Assembly: GCA_947498415.1 (NCBI GenBank)
Contig: CANMKB010000005.1
Location: 1 to 64,000, forward strand
Direction of reading: 5' to 3'
Origin: an uncultured Paracoccaceae bacterium
Lineage (GTDB): Bacteria; Pseudomonadota; Alphaproteobacteria; Rhodobacterales; Rhodobacteraceae
DNA: 64,000 nt
Numbering within the stretch: the stretch's first letter is position 1; each line of letters begins with the position of its first letter. The position numbers were made by a program, and so were the translations under genes. Under the pieces are notes generated by a model, which made no database searches, was not told the DNA's origin, and saw nothing but the letters and a program-made list of their open reading frames with translations. This document shows positions 18,534-28,095 of this stretch, piece by piece.

Positions 18534-18570
18534 TCCAGCGTAATCTGCCCTAGAATCACCGAGGATACAT

Positions 18571-19374
18571 ATGTCTTTTTCAATTGCTGGTAAGACTGCC
18601 ATCATCACTGGGGCGGCAAACGGAATTGGCCTCGCCGTAAGTCGTGAATTCGCCGATCAAGGCGCAAATGTCATGATGGTGGATATGGATGAAAAACAGC
18701 TTTCCAAAGAAGTTGGTGATCTTCCCGAAGATGGAAACGTGCGCCATTTTGCGGGTGATCTGCGTGAGCGGCTGACCATTGCGAACTTGCTATCTGCGAC
18801 CATGGATGCGTTTGAGCGTGTTGATATTTTGGTAAACGCGAGCCGCCAAATTCTGCGGACCAATCCCTTGGACATGAAAGACGACAGCGTATCGATCATG
18901 CTGAACCAGAATTTGTTGACATCGTTGCGTCTGTCACAAGCGGTGGCCAAGCGGATGATTAAACAGGCTGAAGATCAGGATGATGATGCGCCAGCGGGTT
19001 CCATTGTGAATCTGTCCTCTATTGCAGCGTGTCGTACGAACCCCGATTTGATGGGGTATTCCATGGCAACCGCGGCGCTTGATCAGATGACACGGGGTTT
19101 GGCGACCGCTTTTGCGCCGCACCGCATTCGCGTGAATGCTGTCGCTTTTGGCTCTGTTATGAGCGCAAGCCTGCAAAACACATTGAAAGAATTCCCTGAT
19201 TTCAGAGAAGAGATCGAAGCCTCTACGCCACTGGGTCGCATTGCGCCGCCTACAGAGCTGGCTGATACCGTGCGCTACCTGTCGTCCGATGCCTCTGCCT
19301 TTATGACGGGGCAGGTGGTGACGGTGGATGGCGGCCGTACCTTGATTGACCCGGTGAAGTCTCCGGCTCACTAA
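18571..19374 (+). CDS. SDR-family protein with an altered catalytic motif
   Basis: This 267-aa Rossmann protein has the cofactor motif TGAANGIG (residues about 13-20) and DMDE at the end of beta2, suggesting NAD preference. The catalytic Ser is present in VNLSSIAA. The usual Y-x3-K reads YSMAT, so the catalytic Lys is replaced by Thr. A standard C-terminal MTGQVVTVDGG is retained. It may be a weak or altered oxidoreductase, or a structural relative. It is 13 bp upstream of hemF on the same strand. Confidence 0.82.
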   Translation: MSFSIAGKTAIITGAANGIGLAVSREFADQGANVMMVDMDEKQLSKEVGDLPEDGNVRHFAGDLRERLTIANLLSATMDAFERVDILVNASRQILRTNPLDMKDDSVSIMLNQNLLTSLRLSQAVAKRMIKQAEDQDDDAPAGSIVNLSSIAACRTNPDLMGYSMATAALDQMTRGLATAFAPHRIRVNAVAFGSVMSASLQNTLKEFPDFREEIEASTPLGRIAPPTELADTVRYLSSDASAFMTGQVVTVDGGRTLIDPVKSPAH

Positions 19375-19387
19375 GTTTGGACGATTT

Positions 19388-20281
19388 ATGACCGATACAA
19401 TGGATAGCGAAAAAACGCGGGCGAGCGGTTGGTTTCGCACTCTGCGCGACGACATCGTTGCGGCCTTTGCGGCAATTGAAGACAGCCACGATTCAGGACC
19501 ACTTTCAGATCAGGCCGCGGGCCGGTTTGACGTGACAGAAACGAAACGTGCGTCAGAGGATGGGTCAGATGCAGGTGGTGGCCTGATGTCGGTGATGCGC
19601 GGTGGTCGGGTTTTTGAAAAAGTCGGCGTGAATGTTTCAACGGTCTATGGGACTTTGGGCGAACGTGCGCAGAATGCGATGGCCGCCCGTAAGGGGCTGC
19701 CCGGAATGAAAGATGACCCGCGGTTTTGGGCTTCGGGCATTTCATTGGTGGCGCATATGCAAAACCCGCATTGCCCGGCGGTTCATATGAACACGCGGAT
19801 GTTTTGGACACCCCATGCCTGGTGGTTTGGCGGCGGGTCTGACTTGAACCCTTGCATCGAATACGACGAGGACACAGTGCATTTCCATGGGGTGCAGAAA
19901 ACCCATTGTGATCGCCATGACACGGCGCAATATCCAAGGCTAAAGGCCTGGGCGGATGAGTACTTCTATATTCCTCACCGAGGTCGTGCGCGTGGTGTGG
20001 GTGGTATCTTTTTGGATGATCACAATACAGGCGATTGGGAAGGCGATTTTTCGTTTGTACAAGATATCGGCAAAGCCTTTTTGCCAGCTTTCCTTCCGTT
20101 GATCGAAAAGCGCCGGACCCAAGAATTCTCGGATGCAGATAAAGACGTGCAGTTGGTGCATCGCGGGCTCTATGCCGAGTATAATTTGGTCTATGATCGC
20201 GGCACCAAATTTGGGTTGGAAACAGGGCACGACGCGAATGCGGTGTTGATGAGCCTCCCACCGATGGCGAAATGGACATAA
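19388..20281 (+). CDS. hemF: Oxygen-dependent coproporphyrinogen III oxidase
   Basis: The 297-aa enzyme oxidatively decarboxylates two propionates of coproporphyrinogen III to give protoporphyrinogen IX, using O2. Family signatures are visible: GLPGMKDDPRFWASG, VHMNTRMFWT, WWFGGGSDLNP and RGRARGVGGIFLDD. It is likely co-transcribed with the SDR gene and ends at a bidirectional terminator shared with hemC. With hemC and hemE nearby the stretch is a tetrapyrrole-synthesis cluster. Confidence 0.97.
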   Translation: MTDTMDSEKTRASGWFRTLRDDIVAAFAAIEDSHDSGPLSDQAAGRFDVTETKRASEDGSDAGGGLMSVMRGGRVFEKVGVNVSTVYGTLGERAQNAMAARKGLPGMKDDPRFWASGISLVAHMQNPHCPAVHMNTRMFWTPHAWWFGGGSDLNPCIEYDEDTVHFHGVQKTHCDRHDTAQYPRLKAWADEYFYIPHRGRARGVGGIFLDDHNTGDWEGDFSFVQDIGKAFLPAFLPLIEKRRTQEFSDADKDVQLVHRGLYAEYNLVYDRGTKFGLETGHDANAVLMSLPPMAKWT

Positions 20282-20285
20282 GGTA

Positions 20286-20311
20286 AAAGCCGCGCTTTAA
20301 GGCGCGGCTTT
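20286..20311. terminator. Terminator between hemF and hemC
   Basis: AAAGCCGCGC and GCGCGGCTTT form a 10-bp stem with a 6-nt loop. It ends in TTT on the plus strand and AAAs flank the other side, so it can act on both convergent genes. Confidence 0.8.
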
Positions 20312-20336
20312 GTCTCTAAATCCCGATTGATTTCGC

Positions 20337-21293
20337 TTACCGGAAATCAAAGAAACCTTTGCCCGCTTTTGCAAGCAGCTGCTCACCCAGGGCCCGCCCC
20401 AAAGCCACACCTTCAGCGATAGGGCCAGTGATTTCTGCCTGCAGTCGTTCAGAGCCATCAGGCCGCAGGATTTCCCCGCGTAGGTGAAGCTGTCCCTCAT
20501 GAATTTCTGACAATGCCGCGATCGGCGTTTCGCACGAGCCATCTAAGGCTGCAAGAAAGGCACGTTCACAGGTGACGCGTTGACCTGTTTCTGTGTGATG
20601 GATCGCCGATAGCATGTGAATGGTACGGGCGTCATTTTGACGACATTCGATGCCAATCGCGCCTTGGGCCACAGCAGGCAGCATCTCTTCTGGTTCGATC
20701 GCTGCCGTTGCTTTGTCTGTCATGCCTAAACGCGTTAGGCCTGCCATCGCAAGGAATGAACAATCTGCGACGCCATCTTCGAGTTTTTTCAAACGTGTTT
20801 GCACATTGCCGCGAAACTCTACCACATGGAGATCAGGGCGAACGGCCATCAGCTGAGCTTTGCGGCGCAAAGAAGAAGTACCTACACGGGCCCCTTCGGG
20901 AAGGTCTGAAATAGAGTTGTACTTTGAAGAGATAAACGCATCGCGTACATCTTCGCGCGGCAGAAACACATCCAAGATCAAACCATCGGGCTGTTCTGTG
21001 GGCATGTCTTTTGTGGAATGCACCGCTATGTCGATATCACCACGTAGCATGGCCTCTTCGATCTCTTTGGTGAACAACCCCTTGTTGCCAATTTCCTTAA
21101 GCGGTCGGTCTGACTGGATCATCTGACGATCATCACCCGTCGTGTGGATCACCACGATATCAAACGCCGCATGTGGCAGATCAAACGCGGCACACAGGCG
21201 ATCGCGGGTTTCATGCGCCTGCGCCAACGCAAGCGGAGAACCACGGGTGCCAATTTTCAAGGGCGAGTCAGAAGAGGGCAATGTCACTGTCAT
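20337..21293 (-). CDS. hemC: Hydroxymethylbilane synthase (porphobilinogen deaminase)
   Basis: The start was set to ATG 21293 (MTVTLPSS, 318 aa) because the track's start at 21329 is a TTG with extra unconserved residues. It polymerises four porphobilinogens on a dipyrromethane cofactor. Signatures are KIGTRGSPLALAQA near the N-terminus, HSTKDMPTEQPDG, RRKAQLMAVRPDL and the cofactor-binding Cys in GSCETPIAA. It is divergent from hemE with a 113-bp shared promoter region. Confidence 0.96.
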   Translation of the reverse strand: MTVTLPSSDSPLKIGTRGSPLALAQAHETRDRLCAAFDLPHAAFDIVVIHTTGDDRQMIQSDRPLKEIGNKGLFTKEIEEAMLRGDIDIAVHSTKDMPTEQPDGLILDVFLPREDVRDAFISSKYNSISDLPEGARVGTSSLRRKAQLMAVRPDLHVVEFRGNVQTRLKKLEDGVADCSFLAMAGLTRLGMTDKATAAIEPEEMLPAVAQGAIGIECRQNDARTIHMLSAIHHTETGQRVTCERAFLAALDGSCETPIAALSEIHEGQLHLRGEILRPDGSERLQAEITGPIAEGVALGRALGEQLLAKAGKGFFDFR

Positions 21294-21406
21294 GTGATTG
21301 GGTCTAGCCGCGCCAGATTGTCCTGACAAGCGTAGAACAGGGCTGCTGCTCTTGACATCTTGCCGCTGGCGCTAGACCTAAGCCTAAGAAATTCAGGAGG
21401 CAGGCA

Positions 21407-22441
21407 ATGGTACAGCAAAAGACAATACTGCGAGCACTGGCGGGTGAGACACTGCCGACACCTCCGATTTGGATGATGCGTCAGGCCGGACGTTACCTGC
21501 CAGAATATCGGGCGACCCGTGCGCAGGCCGGTGACTTTTTGTCTCTCTGCTATAATTCAGAGCTAGCGGCTGAAGTGACTTTGCAGCCGATCCGCCGTTA
21601 CGGTTTTGATGCGTCGATCCTGTTCGCCGATATATTGTTGCTGCCACAAGCGCTTGGCGCAGATTTGTGGTTTGTCACAGGCGAAGGTCCACGTCTGTCT
21701 ACCATTCAATCTGATGCAGATTTTCAGGCCCTGAAACCTGCAGATGCGGTGCATGACAAGCTGTCGCCCATCTATGAAACTGTGAAGATTCTGCGCCAAG
21801 AGCTTCCGTCTGAAACGACGTTGATTGGCTTTGCGGGGGCCCCTTGGACGGTTGCGACCTATATGATTGCCGGCCGCGGTACACCCGATCAAGGGCCTGC
21901 CCATGCGCTTAAGGATTCAAACCCAGAGCTGTTTCAAAGTGTGATTGATCTGTTGGTTGAGGGCACAATCCAGTATTTGTCCGAGCAGATCAAAGCAGGT
22001 GCCGAAGTCATTAAGCTGTTTGACAGCTGGGCGGGGTCACTCAAAGGTGCCGATTTTGATCGTTATGCGCTGGAACCCACCAAACGTATTATCTCTGCAC
22101 TCAAGGCGATGTATCCAGACACCCCGATCATCGCTTTTCCTCGCGGTGCGGGTGAGCGCTATATCGGTTTTGCCGAAGCGACAGGTGCCGACTGTGTGGC
22201 CTTTGATGACAGTGTGACTGCAGAATGGGCCGCAGAACATATGCAAGGGCAGGGGTGTGTTCAGGGCAATCTGGCGTCATCACATATGGTGACGGGTGGC
22301 GATGCATTGGTGTCTGAAACACAGCGCATTGTGAATGCACTACGCAAGGGCCCGCATATTTTCAACTTGGGGCATGGCATCACACCTGATGCGGACCCAG
22401 AAAATGTGCAGCTGATGATCGATACTGTACGTAGCGCCTAA
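21407..22441 (+). CDS. hemE: Uroporphyrinogen decarboxylase
   Basis: This 344-aa enzyme decarboxylates the four acetates of uroporphyrinogen III to give coproporphyrinogen III, the substrate of HemF in this same cluster. The signatures [16 protein letters not shown] (residues about 20-35) and [13 protein letters not shown] are intact. The ATG is preceded by AGGAGG with ideal spacing. The neighbourhood is divergent hemC and then a dehydrogenase gene. Confidence 0.97.
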   Translation: MVQQKTILRALAGETLPTPPIWMMRQAGRYLPEYRATRAQAGDFLSLCYNSELAAEVTLQPIRRYGFDASILFADILLLPQALGADLWFVTGEGPRLSTIQSDADFQALKPADAVHDKLSPIYETVKILRQELPSETTLIGFAGAPWTVATYMIAGRGTPDQGPAHALKDSNPELFQSVIDLLVEGTIQYLSEQIKAGAEVIKLFDSWAGSLKGADFDRYALEPTKRIISALKAMYPDTPIIAFPRGAGERYIGFAEATGADCVAFDDSVTAEWAAEHMQGQGCVQGNLASSHMVTGGDALVSETQRIVNALRKGPHIFNLGHGITPDADPENVQLMIDTVRSA

Positions 22442-22531
22442 GCGTATTTCGCGCTGGTACCATGACAGAAGACCGGCGTTATGCCAGACTGAGCGTGTTT
22501 TCGTAACACATGCGACAATCTGGAGGGGATC

Positions 22532-23386
22532 ATGGGAAAAATCGGCATTGTCGGCTTAGGCCGCATGGGCAGTGCGATTGCGCAGCGCTATGTTGCACAA
22601 GGATGTGACGTTACCAGTTGGACAAGAAGCGGACGCTCGGTTTCGGATGTCCCCTTTGTCTCTGACCTGTCGAAGATGGCCGCGCAAAGCGACTGTCTTA
22701 TCCTGAGTTTGTATGATGATTCTGCCGTGGCCGAGGTGCTGGACGCGTTGCTGCAATGTGACCTGTCTGGAAAGCTTATCATTGAAACCAGCACCGTCGT
22801 GCCTGACGTTATCAGAGACAGGATTGATCTCATTCACGCCAAGGATGGTATGGCGATAGATGCCCCCATTTCTGGTGGTCCTGAGTTGGTGACCAGTGGG
22901 CAATGCGGTGTGTTTATCGGGGGCGATGATAGCGCTGTTCAGCGTGGGAAAACGATATTGGAAACCCTCACATCTCGTATTTTTCACGTTGGCCCACTCG
23001 GGGCTGGCTTGGCGATGAAGGTGATCAATAATGGCATGTTACAAACCTATTTTAACGGGCTGCACGACCTTATGCCGGTGGCGCGTGCTGCTGGCTTATC
23101 GCTTGAAACCGCATTGAGGATTGTTTGCGGTGGCCCGGCCGGCCTGCCCATGGTTGCTGATCGAATTCCGAAAGTACTGGGCGATGATACCAGTGTTGGC
23201 TTTAGTATTTCTGCCGCCTCCAAAGACGCTGATGTGTTCCGCCGCGTTGTGAAATCTTATGGGTTTGAAACGCCGATGCTAGAGCGTTTTCAAGAGATTA
23301 CAGATCAATCCATTGAGGATGGGCATGGCGAAGAGGACCCAGCTGTCTTAATCCGTCATGCCTACGAGCGATCAAAGCTTTCTTAA
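22532..23386 (+). CDS. NAD(P)-dependent beta-hydroxyacid-dehydrogenase-family protein
   Basis: The 284-aa protein has the N-terminal dinucleotide fold GIVGLGRMGSA, the substrate-loop region DAPISGGPELVTSGQ, and the catalytic Lys motif GAGLAMKVINNGM. These are typical of 3-hydroxyisobutyrate, tartronate-semialdehyde and related reductases. The substrate is not assignable. A very good ribosome binding site, GGAGGGGATC, precedes the ATG. It stands 90 bp after hemE and may be independent. Confidence 0.87.
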   Translation: MGKIGIVGLGRMGSAIAQRYVAQGCDVTSWTRSGRSVSDVPFVSDLSKMAAQSDCLILSLYDDSAVAEVLDALLQCDLSGKLIIETSTVVPDVIRDRIDLIHAKDGMAIDAPISGGPELVTSGQCGVFIGGDDSAVQRGKTILETLTSRIFHVGPLGAGLAMKVINNGMLQTYFNGLHDLMPVARAAGLSLETALRIVCGGPAGLPMVADRIPKVLGDDTSVGFSISAASKDADVFRRVVKSYGFETPMLERFQEITDQSIEDGHGEEDPAVLIRHAYERSKLS

Positions 23387-23547
23387 ATCATTAAACAGAA
23401 CTTGTGTGCCGAGCATCAATTTTTTGCATGCTCATTAATTCTATATTTGTGCTTCAGACTTAGCGTTCTTTTGAACTCTGGTTGGTCGGATCACCCTGTT
23501 TTCGGTGTGCTATTCTCAGCGGCCAGTTGACGGTTAGGGGATTGCAG

Positions 23548-26007
23548 ATGTTTCACAAATTCCAGAGGGTCTTTCATCGATATTGTGAGGCCAATCTGCA
23601 TGTGAACATCGCAGCAACGGATGTGTGCGATTCAAATGGAAATCCAGTTGTTTCGTTTGAACAGGTTTGTCTTGAAAAAGGTCGTTTGCATTTGCATGGG
23701 CAAAGCGAGGCTCAGGCGATTGGCGTACGCTATGCAGGAATTGTGCAAAGCGAAAAACTAGAAAGGGCGCAATTTCACGTTGATGTTCCATTCGACGCGG
23801 GCCCGTTTGAAATCCATGTCAAGTGTCGTGCCGAAACAGTCGTGCAATCCTGTGTCGGTGTTTCAAAAATCCGTATCAGTTGCGCAAAGATCCTTCTTTT
23901 CTTGAAGTTTTGCTTTGTATTGATGAGCTTGTCACCTCAGCTTTACCGTTGGAAGACCAAGGGTGATTTTGGCGCACGCGAAACGGCGAAAGAGCGGCTT
24001 GGGTTTATTACGAAATGCTTTGCGCAAGATTTACCGGAAACGCTCTTTGAATGTAGTGCGACCCCAGTTGCTAAGTCAGGTCGGCAAGCAACGATAATCA
24101 TGCCTGTGTTCAACGCCTTCGATTTATTGTGTGAATCATTAGATCATGTGGCACGGCACTCGGGTGAGCAATGGCACCTCATATTAGTTGAAGATTGCTC
24201 CACAGATCCGCGTGTGCGCCCCTATCTTTCGGAGTGGGCGCAGACCCACGGCGACCAGGTGACGCTGGTATTGAACTCTGAAAATGTTGGATTTGTTGGT
24301 TCTGTGAATAAAGGGTTCGCGATCGCACAAGGCCGCGCAGAGGTACCTGTTGTACTGCTGAATTCGGATGCAATTGTCCCGCCTGGCTGGCTGAACCGGT
24401 TGCTTGCACCGTTAAAAGACCCAAGCGTGGCGTCGGTTACTCCTATGTCAAACAATGCAGAGCTTTTATCTGTTCCCTTCATTGGGAAATCTGTCAGCAT
24501 TTCGTCAAAGCAAGCGGTCGCGATTGACCGTGTTGCTGCAATGCTGAACCCCAGCGTAGGGCAGGCTGAAATTCCGACGGGTGTTGGCTTTTGCATGGCG
24601 ATTTCTCCTCAATTTTTCAGGAAACTGCCAAAATTCGATACGGATTTTGGGAAGGGTTACGGTGAAGAGGTGGATTGGTGCCAAAAAGTGCGTCAACTTG
24701 GGGGTAAGCATATCGGGATCGGGTCACTTTTTGTAGAGCATCGCGGAACAGCATCTTTTGATCTGAAGTCTAAGCAGTGGGCGCTGAAATACAGTGGCGA
24801 ATTGCTAACTCAGCGTTATCCAAGGTATGACACTGAGGTTCAAGAATTTTGCAATAAAGATAAACTTGTCGGGCCGCGACTAGCTCTGGCCATGACTTGG
24901 GTTGGGGGTGCACAGACAGACCCAGTTTATGTGTTTCTTGCGCATTCACTGGGGGGCGGTGCGGAGCAATATCTGAATGATCGTATTGCTGGTATACTTC
25001 AGGCCGATCAGTCTTGTGTAGTGCTGCGTGTTGGCCAAAAACGACGATGGACGATCGAGCTTCATTCCAAATTGGGTGTTTTCAAAGGTCTGACAGATGA
25101 CTTCGATTTGGTGCAAAATTTGATAAATCTCTTGCCAAATCGCCAAATCGTTTACTCATGCGGCGTCGGCGATCCTGACGCCGCAACATTGCCGGAATTG
25201 TTACTGAGGCTTGCCGACGACAAAGGCGGGTCTGCGGCAGAAATCGAAGTGTTGATCCACGATTACTTTCCGGTCAGCCCTTCTTACACCCTATTGGATT
25301 TGGAAGGACGCTATCATGGTGTTCCAAATCCGCGCGAAAATTCCCAGATTGATCAAGCACATACATTTGTAAGCACGGGCGGGAAACGCACGGATCTGGC
25401 GGAGTGGCAACGACGCTGGGCCACTTTAATGTGTGCCGCTAAGCGGATCGTTTTGTTCTCTGAGAATAGTCGAGAATTGCTGTCAAAGGTTTACCCCAAG
25501 GCCGCCCCACAAATGTTGGTCGCGCCACATCGGGTTGGTGAAGGGTTACTTCTTGAGAATACTCCTGCACCAGAAGGTGAAGGTTGCATTGTTGGGGTCT
25601 TAGGGAACATCGGTGGACACAAGGGGAGCAGAGTATTAGCGGCACTTTCGCAATGCGAAGAACCAGAGCTAAAGCTTGTCGTGTTGGGCAATGTAGAGCC
25701 GGAATTGAGGCCTAGCTCAGGTCTGACCGTACATGGCAGTTATAGGAAAAAAGACCTTCCGATGTTGGTGCATAAGTATGGTATTCAAGCTTGGTTGATG
25801 CCGTCAGTTTGGCCTGAAACGTTTTCTTTTACGACGCATGAAATGCTTGCAACAGGTCTTCCAGTCGCAAGCTTTGATGTCGGAGCACAGGGGGAAGCCG
25901 TCTCTGGTGCAATCAATGCAGGGGCAGAAGGTGCAATTGTACCTCTTGATCAGGCATTTTCGCCTGATTTAGCACGGTCGATTACTGACATTCTCCATCT
26001 TCATTGA
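23548..26007 (+). CDS. Two-domain glycosyltransferase (GT2 followed by GT4-like)
   Basis: The start was moved from TTG 23482 to ATG 23548 (MFHKFQRVF, 819 aa). Residues about 1-140 are of unknown fold with one hydrophobic patch. Residues about 185-430 are a GT-A glycosyltransferase 2 domain (TIIMPVFNAF, LVEDCSTD, LLNSDAIVPPGW). The C-terminal third is GT-B/GT4-like, with a nucleotide-sugar end LMPSVWPETFSFTTHEMLATGLPVASF. One protein therefore probably adds two sugars during synthesis of the surface polysaccharide encoded here. It has a lower GC look than the housekeeping genes and is followed after 1 bp by a sulfotransferase-like gene. Confidence 0.85.
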   Translation: MFHKFQRVFHRYCEANLHVNIAATDVCDSNGNPVVSFEQVCLEKGRLHLHGQSEAQAIGVRYAGIVQSEKLERAQFHVDVPFDAGPFEIHVKCRAETVVQSCVGVSKIRISCAKILLFLKFCFVLMSLSPQLYRWKTKGDFGARETAKERLGFITKCFAQDLPETLFECSATPVAKSGRQATIIMPVFNAFDLLCESLDHVARHSGEQWHLILVEDCSTDPRVRPYLSEWAQTHGDQVTLVLNSENVGFVGSVNKGFAIAQGRAEVPVVLLNSDAIVPPGWLNRLLAPLKDPSVASVTPMSNNAELLSVPFIGKSVSISSKQAVAIDRVAAMLNPSVGQAEIPTGVGFCMAISPQFFRKLPKFDTDFGKGYGEEVDWCQKVRQLGGKHIGIGSLFVEHRGTASFDLKSKQWALKYSGELLTQRYPRYDTEVQEFCNKDKLVGPRLALAMTWVGGAQTDPVYVFLAHSLGGGAEQYLNDRIAGILQADQSCVVLRVGQKRRWTIELHSKLGVFKGLTDDFDLVQNLINLLPNRQIVYSCGVGDPDAATLPELLLRLADDKGGSAAEIEVLIHDYFPVSPSYTLLDLEGRYHGVPNPRENSQIDQAHTFVSTGGKRTDLAEWQRRWATLMCAAKRIVLFSENSRELLSKVYPKAAPQMLVAPHRVGEGLLLENTPAPEGEGCIVGVLGNIGGHKGSRVLAALSQCEEPELKLVVLGNVEPELRPSSGLTVHGSYRKKDLPMLVHKYGIQAWLMPSVWPETFSFTTHEMLATGLPVASFDVGAQGEAVSGAINAGAEGAIVPLDQAFSPDLARSITDILHLH

Positions 26008-26008
26008 C

Positions 26009-27190
26009 ATGTCCACACCGCAACTGGTCATCCACATTGGCGCCCCTAAATGCGGAAGCTCGGCGCTCCAGTCCGCACTGAGTATACGGCCTGACTTAAT
26101 CAGCGAAAACGGAACTCAATTTCGTTATACTGCAACCTGTTTTCTTGGCCAAAGGTTGGCGGCCACACGAGGGAGGCACCTCGCTCTTCTAGGAGCAATG
26201 TCGCCGTTTGGTTACGCGAGTTGGCCGAGTTTGGGGGGAGAGATCCCTTCACCCGCTGTCTTTCGGTTATTAAACAATGAACGGCGACGTGGTCTGCAAA
26301 AAGGCTACGTGCCCATCGTTTCGAACGAAGGTTGGATTTCAAAGCATCACGAGTTTGGAAGGGCTTTGGCAAAGTGGGGTAACCCAAACGTCGAAATTGT
26401 TGCTTACTTGCGGCCCCCTGCTGACTGGGTGAACGCTGCGTATTGGCAATGGGGTGTATGGCATGCAGGTTCGTTAGATACATGGCTACAAAAGGGTGCT
26501 CTGCCCTATACTTTCGGCAATGATCTAGAGGCATGGTCAAAAATACCTGGCGTTCGGTTGTGCGTGGCGCGTTCAAAACCCGATGTGTTACGGCGGTTCT
26601 ATGAATTGTATTCAGTAAAACTTCCCAATCTAAAGGGGCAGAACGTGTCTTCTCCTCCCAGTCTGATCGGCGTTTTACTTCGTAACAAAAAACTTAGACC
26701 ATCGGGGCATCGGCCCGAAGTCGAGTTTGTTTATCAGCGGTGGTGCCCTTCGGTTGAGGAAAACCCATTGTGGGCGATCCAGGCTCGGCACATCCATGCC
26801 CTAAGATCGGTGACAGCTTCGAATTTAGATGCATTGCAGCGTTGCTTACACGCCAAACAGATTGAGGATGTGTTGCAGGATCATAGGTGGCTGCAAGAAA
26901 AGCCTTACCACCGGCAGATCCAGACCGGTGTAAGCAACTTGCAAAACAGGGCCATGCTGCGGGCGCTATACAGGTCTTTGCTTGAAGGTATTACCAAAGC
27001 CGCCCATTTTGCGAAAATAGCTCGTGTGGATGTGCCGCCGTTGCCGAACGGTCATGAGAGCCTAGACACTTGGGATGGTGTGCTGGTGACTATGATTCAA
27101 ACTTTGCTAAAGCTTGATCAAAAAACACGTTCCTTTCAGGCCAATTGGCGGGTTCTATATTCAAGCGAGACCGGCTCACAACGCAACTAG
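26009..27190 (+). CDS. Sulfotransferase-like P-loop protein
   Basis: This 393-aa protein starts 1 bp after the glycosyltransferase stop, so translation is probably coupled. The N-terminus VIHIGAPKCGSSALQSAL fits the PAPS 5'-phosphosulfate-binding loop of sulfotransferases. A following EIVAYLRPPADWVNAAYWQW resembles the 3'-phosphate-binding strand with Arg, although the usual Ser is not clear. The C-terminal half is unrecognised. In this locus it would decorate the polysaccharide with sulfate; this is inference. A nucleotide-binding protein of another type is possible. Confidence 0.6.
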   Translation: MSTPQLVIHIGAPKCGSSALQSALSIRPDLISENGTQFRYTATCFLGQRLAATRGRHLALLGAMSPFGYASWPSLGGEIPSPAVFRLLNNERRRGLQKGYVPIVSNEGWISKHHEFGRALAKWGNPNVEIVAYLRPPADWVNAAYWQWGVWHAGSLDTWLQKGALPYTFGNDLEAWSKIPGVRLCVARSKPDVLRRFYELYSVKLPNLKGQNVSSPPSLIGVLLRNKKLRPSGHRPEVEFVYQRWCPSVEENPLWAIQARHIHALRSVTASNLDALQRCLHAKQIEDVLQDHRWLQEKPYHRQIQTGVSNLQNRAMLRALYRSLLEGITKAAHFAKIARVDVPPLPNGHESLDTWDGVLVTMIQTLLKLDQKTRSFQANWRVLYSSETGSQRN

Positions 27191-27196
27191 AAAGAC

Positions 27197-28051
27197 TTAT
27201 TTCTGGAGTAAATCTTGGTGGAAGCGCCGCAGTAATAACAGCCCAACAGCCAAGCAAACTAGAGAGACGGCTGCGACATAGACAATCGAGACGAATTGAG
27301 AATTGTAGAATGCATAAAACCCTTCTCTGCTTAGTCCAACTGTGTGCAGAATCGGGTTCCACCAAACCACATTTTGATATTCTCGGGGTACAGCCTCAAA
27401 GGTGAAAATTATACCAGAAATCAAAAACATGGGCCGCATTATAACGGACCACATCCGCTGCCAAAGTGGAAATGATGTGAATAAAAAACAGTTCAGTGTG
27501 CCTATCCCCAGCCCGAGCAAACCACTTAGGCCAAAGGCCAAAACGATTTTCGGAAAATCTAATACAACGTTTGTGTTGAACAAAACATAGCTGCCGCAAA
27601 GGATGGCGTAACTGACCAGCATTTGGGTCATCATGTTCAATGCAAACCGTGCTGCGATTGCATCAATAAATGTGACCGCTGGGTAGGTTAGCAACTGTTT
27701 GGAATACATAAGTGAAGTAGCAACTTTTCCATGCACATCATTGAACATCAGAAATGGCATCATACCCGTTGCATAAAACATCGGAAAACTTTGCCCGATG
27801 GGGGGATCCATAAACGCTGCAGAGAAGGCAAGACTTAGCAAGGCAATGCCAGCTACGGGCTCGAGAATGGCCCATACATATCCGCCAGGTGAGCGGCCAT
27901 ACGTTGTACCCATTTCGCGCAAAATTAATGCTGCGATTGAGCGAAAACTAGCAAATGGGCGTTTGGAAGCGGCAAGGGTTTGACGAGGCGTTGAAGCATG
28001 AGGGTGTAAAGACATGAACCGATTCCAATGTTGTCCTTTGGATTGGGTCAT
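27197..28051 (-). CDS. Polysaccharide ABC exporter permease (KpsM/ABC-2 type)
   Basis: The 284-aa protein has six hydrophobic helices in ABC-2 permease layout. The cytosolic N-terminal segment REMGTTYGRSPGGYVWAILEP is the hallmark of KpsM/RfbA-type exporters. It should pair with the KpsT-like ATPase at 29350 to move polysaccharide across the inner membrane. It is on the opposite strand to kpsE and kpsT, whereas these genes usually form one operon. A later start at Met13 (28015) is possible. Confidence 0.88.
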   Translation of the reverse strand: MTQSKGQHWNRFMSLHPHASTPRQTLAASKRPFASFRSIAALILREMGTTYGRSPGGYVWAILEPVAGIALLSLAFSAAFMDPPIGQSFPMFYATGMMPFLMFNDVHGKVATSLMYSKQLLTYPAVTFIDAIAARFALNMMTQMLVSYAILCGSYVLFNTNVVLDFPKIVLAFGLSGLLGLGIGTLNCFLFTSFPLWQRMWSVIMRPMFLISGIIFTFEAVPREYQNVVWWNPILHTVGLSREGFYAFYNSQFVSIVYVAAVSLVCLAVGLLLLRRFHQDLLQK

Positions 28052-28095
28052 GAGTTTGGTCGAAACTGGTTAAGATTTTATCGAACGAGGTCGCA

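Noticed and set aside
21294-22441. Chromosome origin beside hemE, as in Caulobacter
   Set aside because: The hemE upstream region here is a 113-bp divergent promoter with hemC and shows no cluster of DnaA boxes or AT-rich block.
23387-23547. Insertion element or integration site at the left border of the polysaccharide locus
   Set aside because: There is only a short GAGCAT/ATGCTC inverted repeat and AT-rich DNA; no transposase, target duplication or tRNA end is present.
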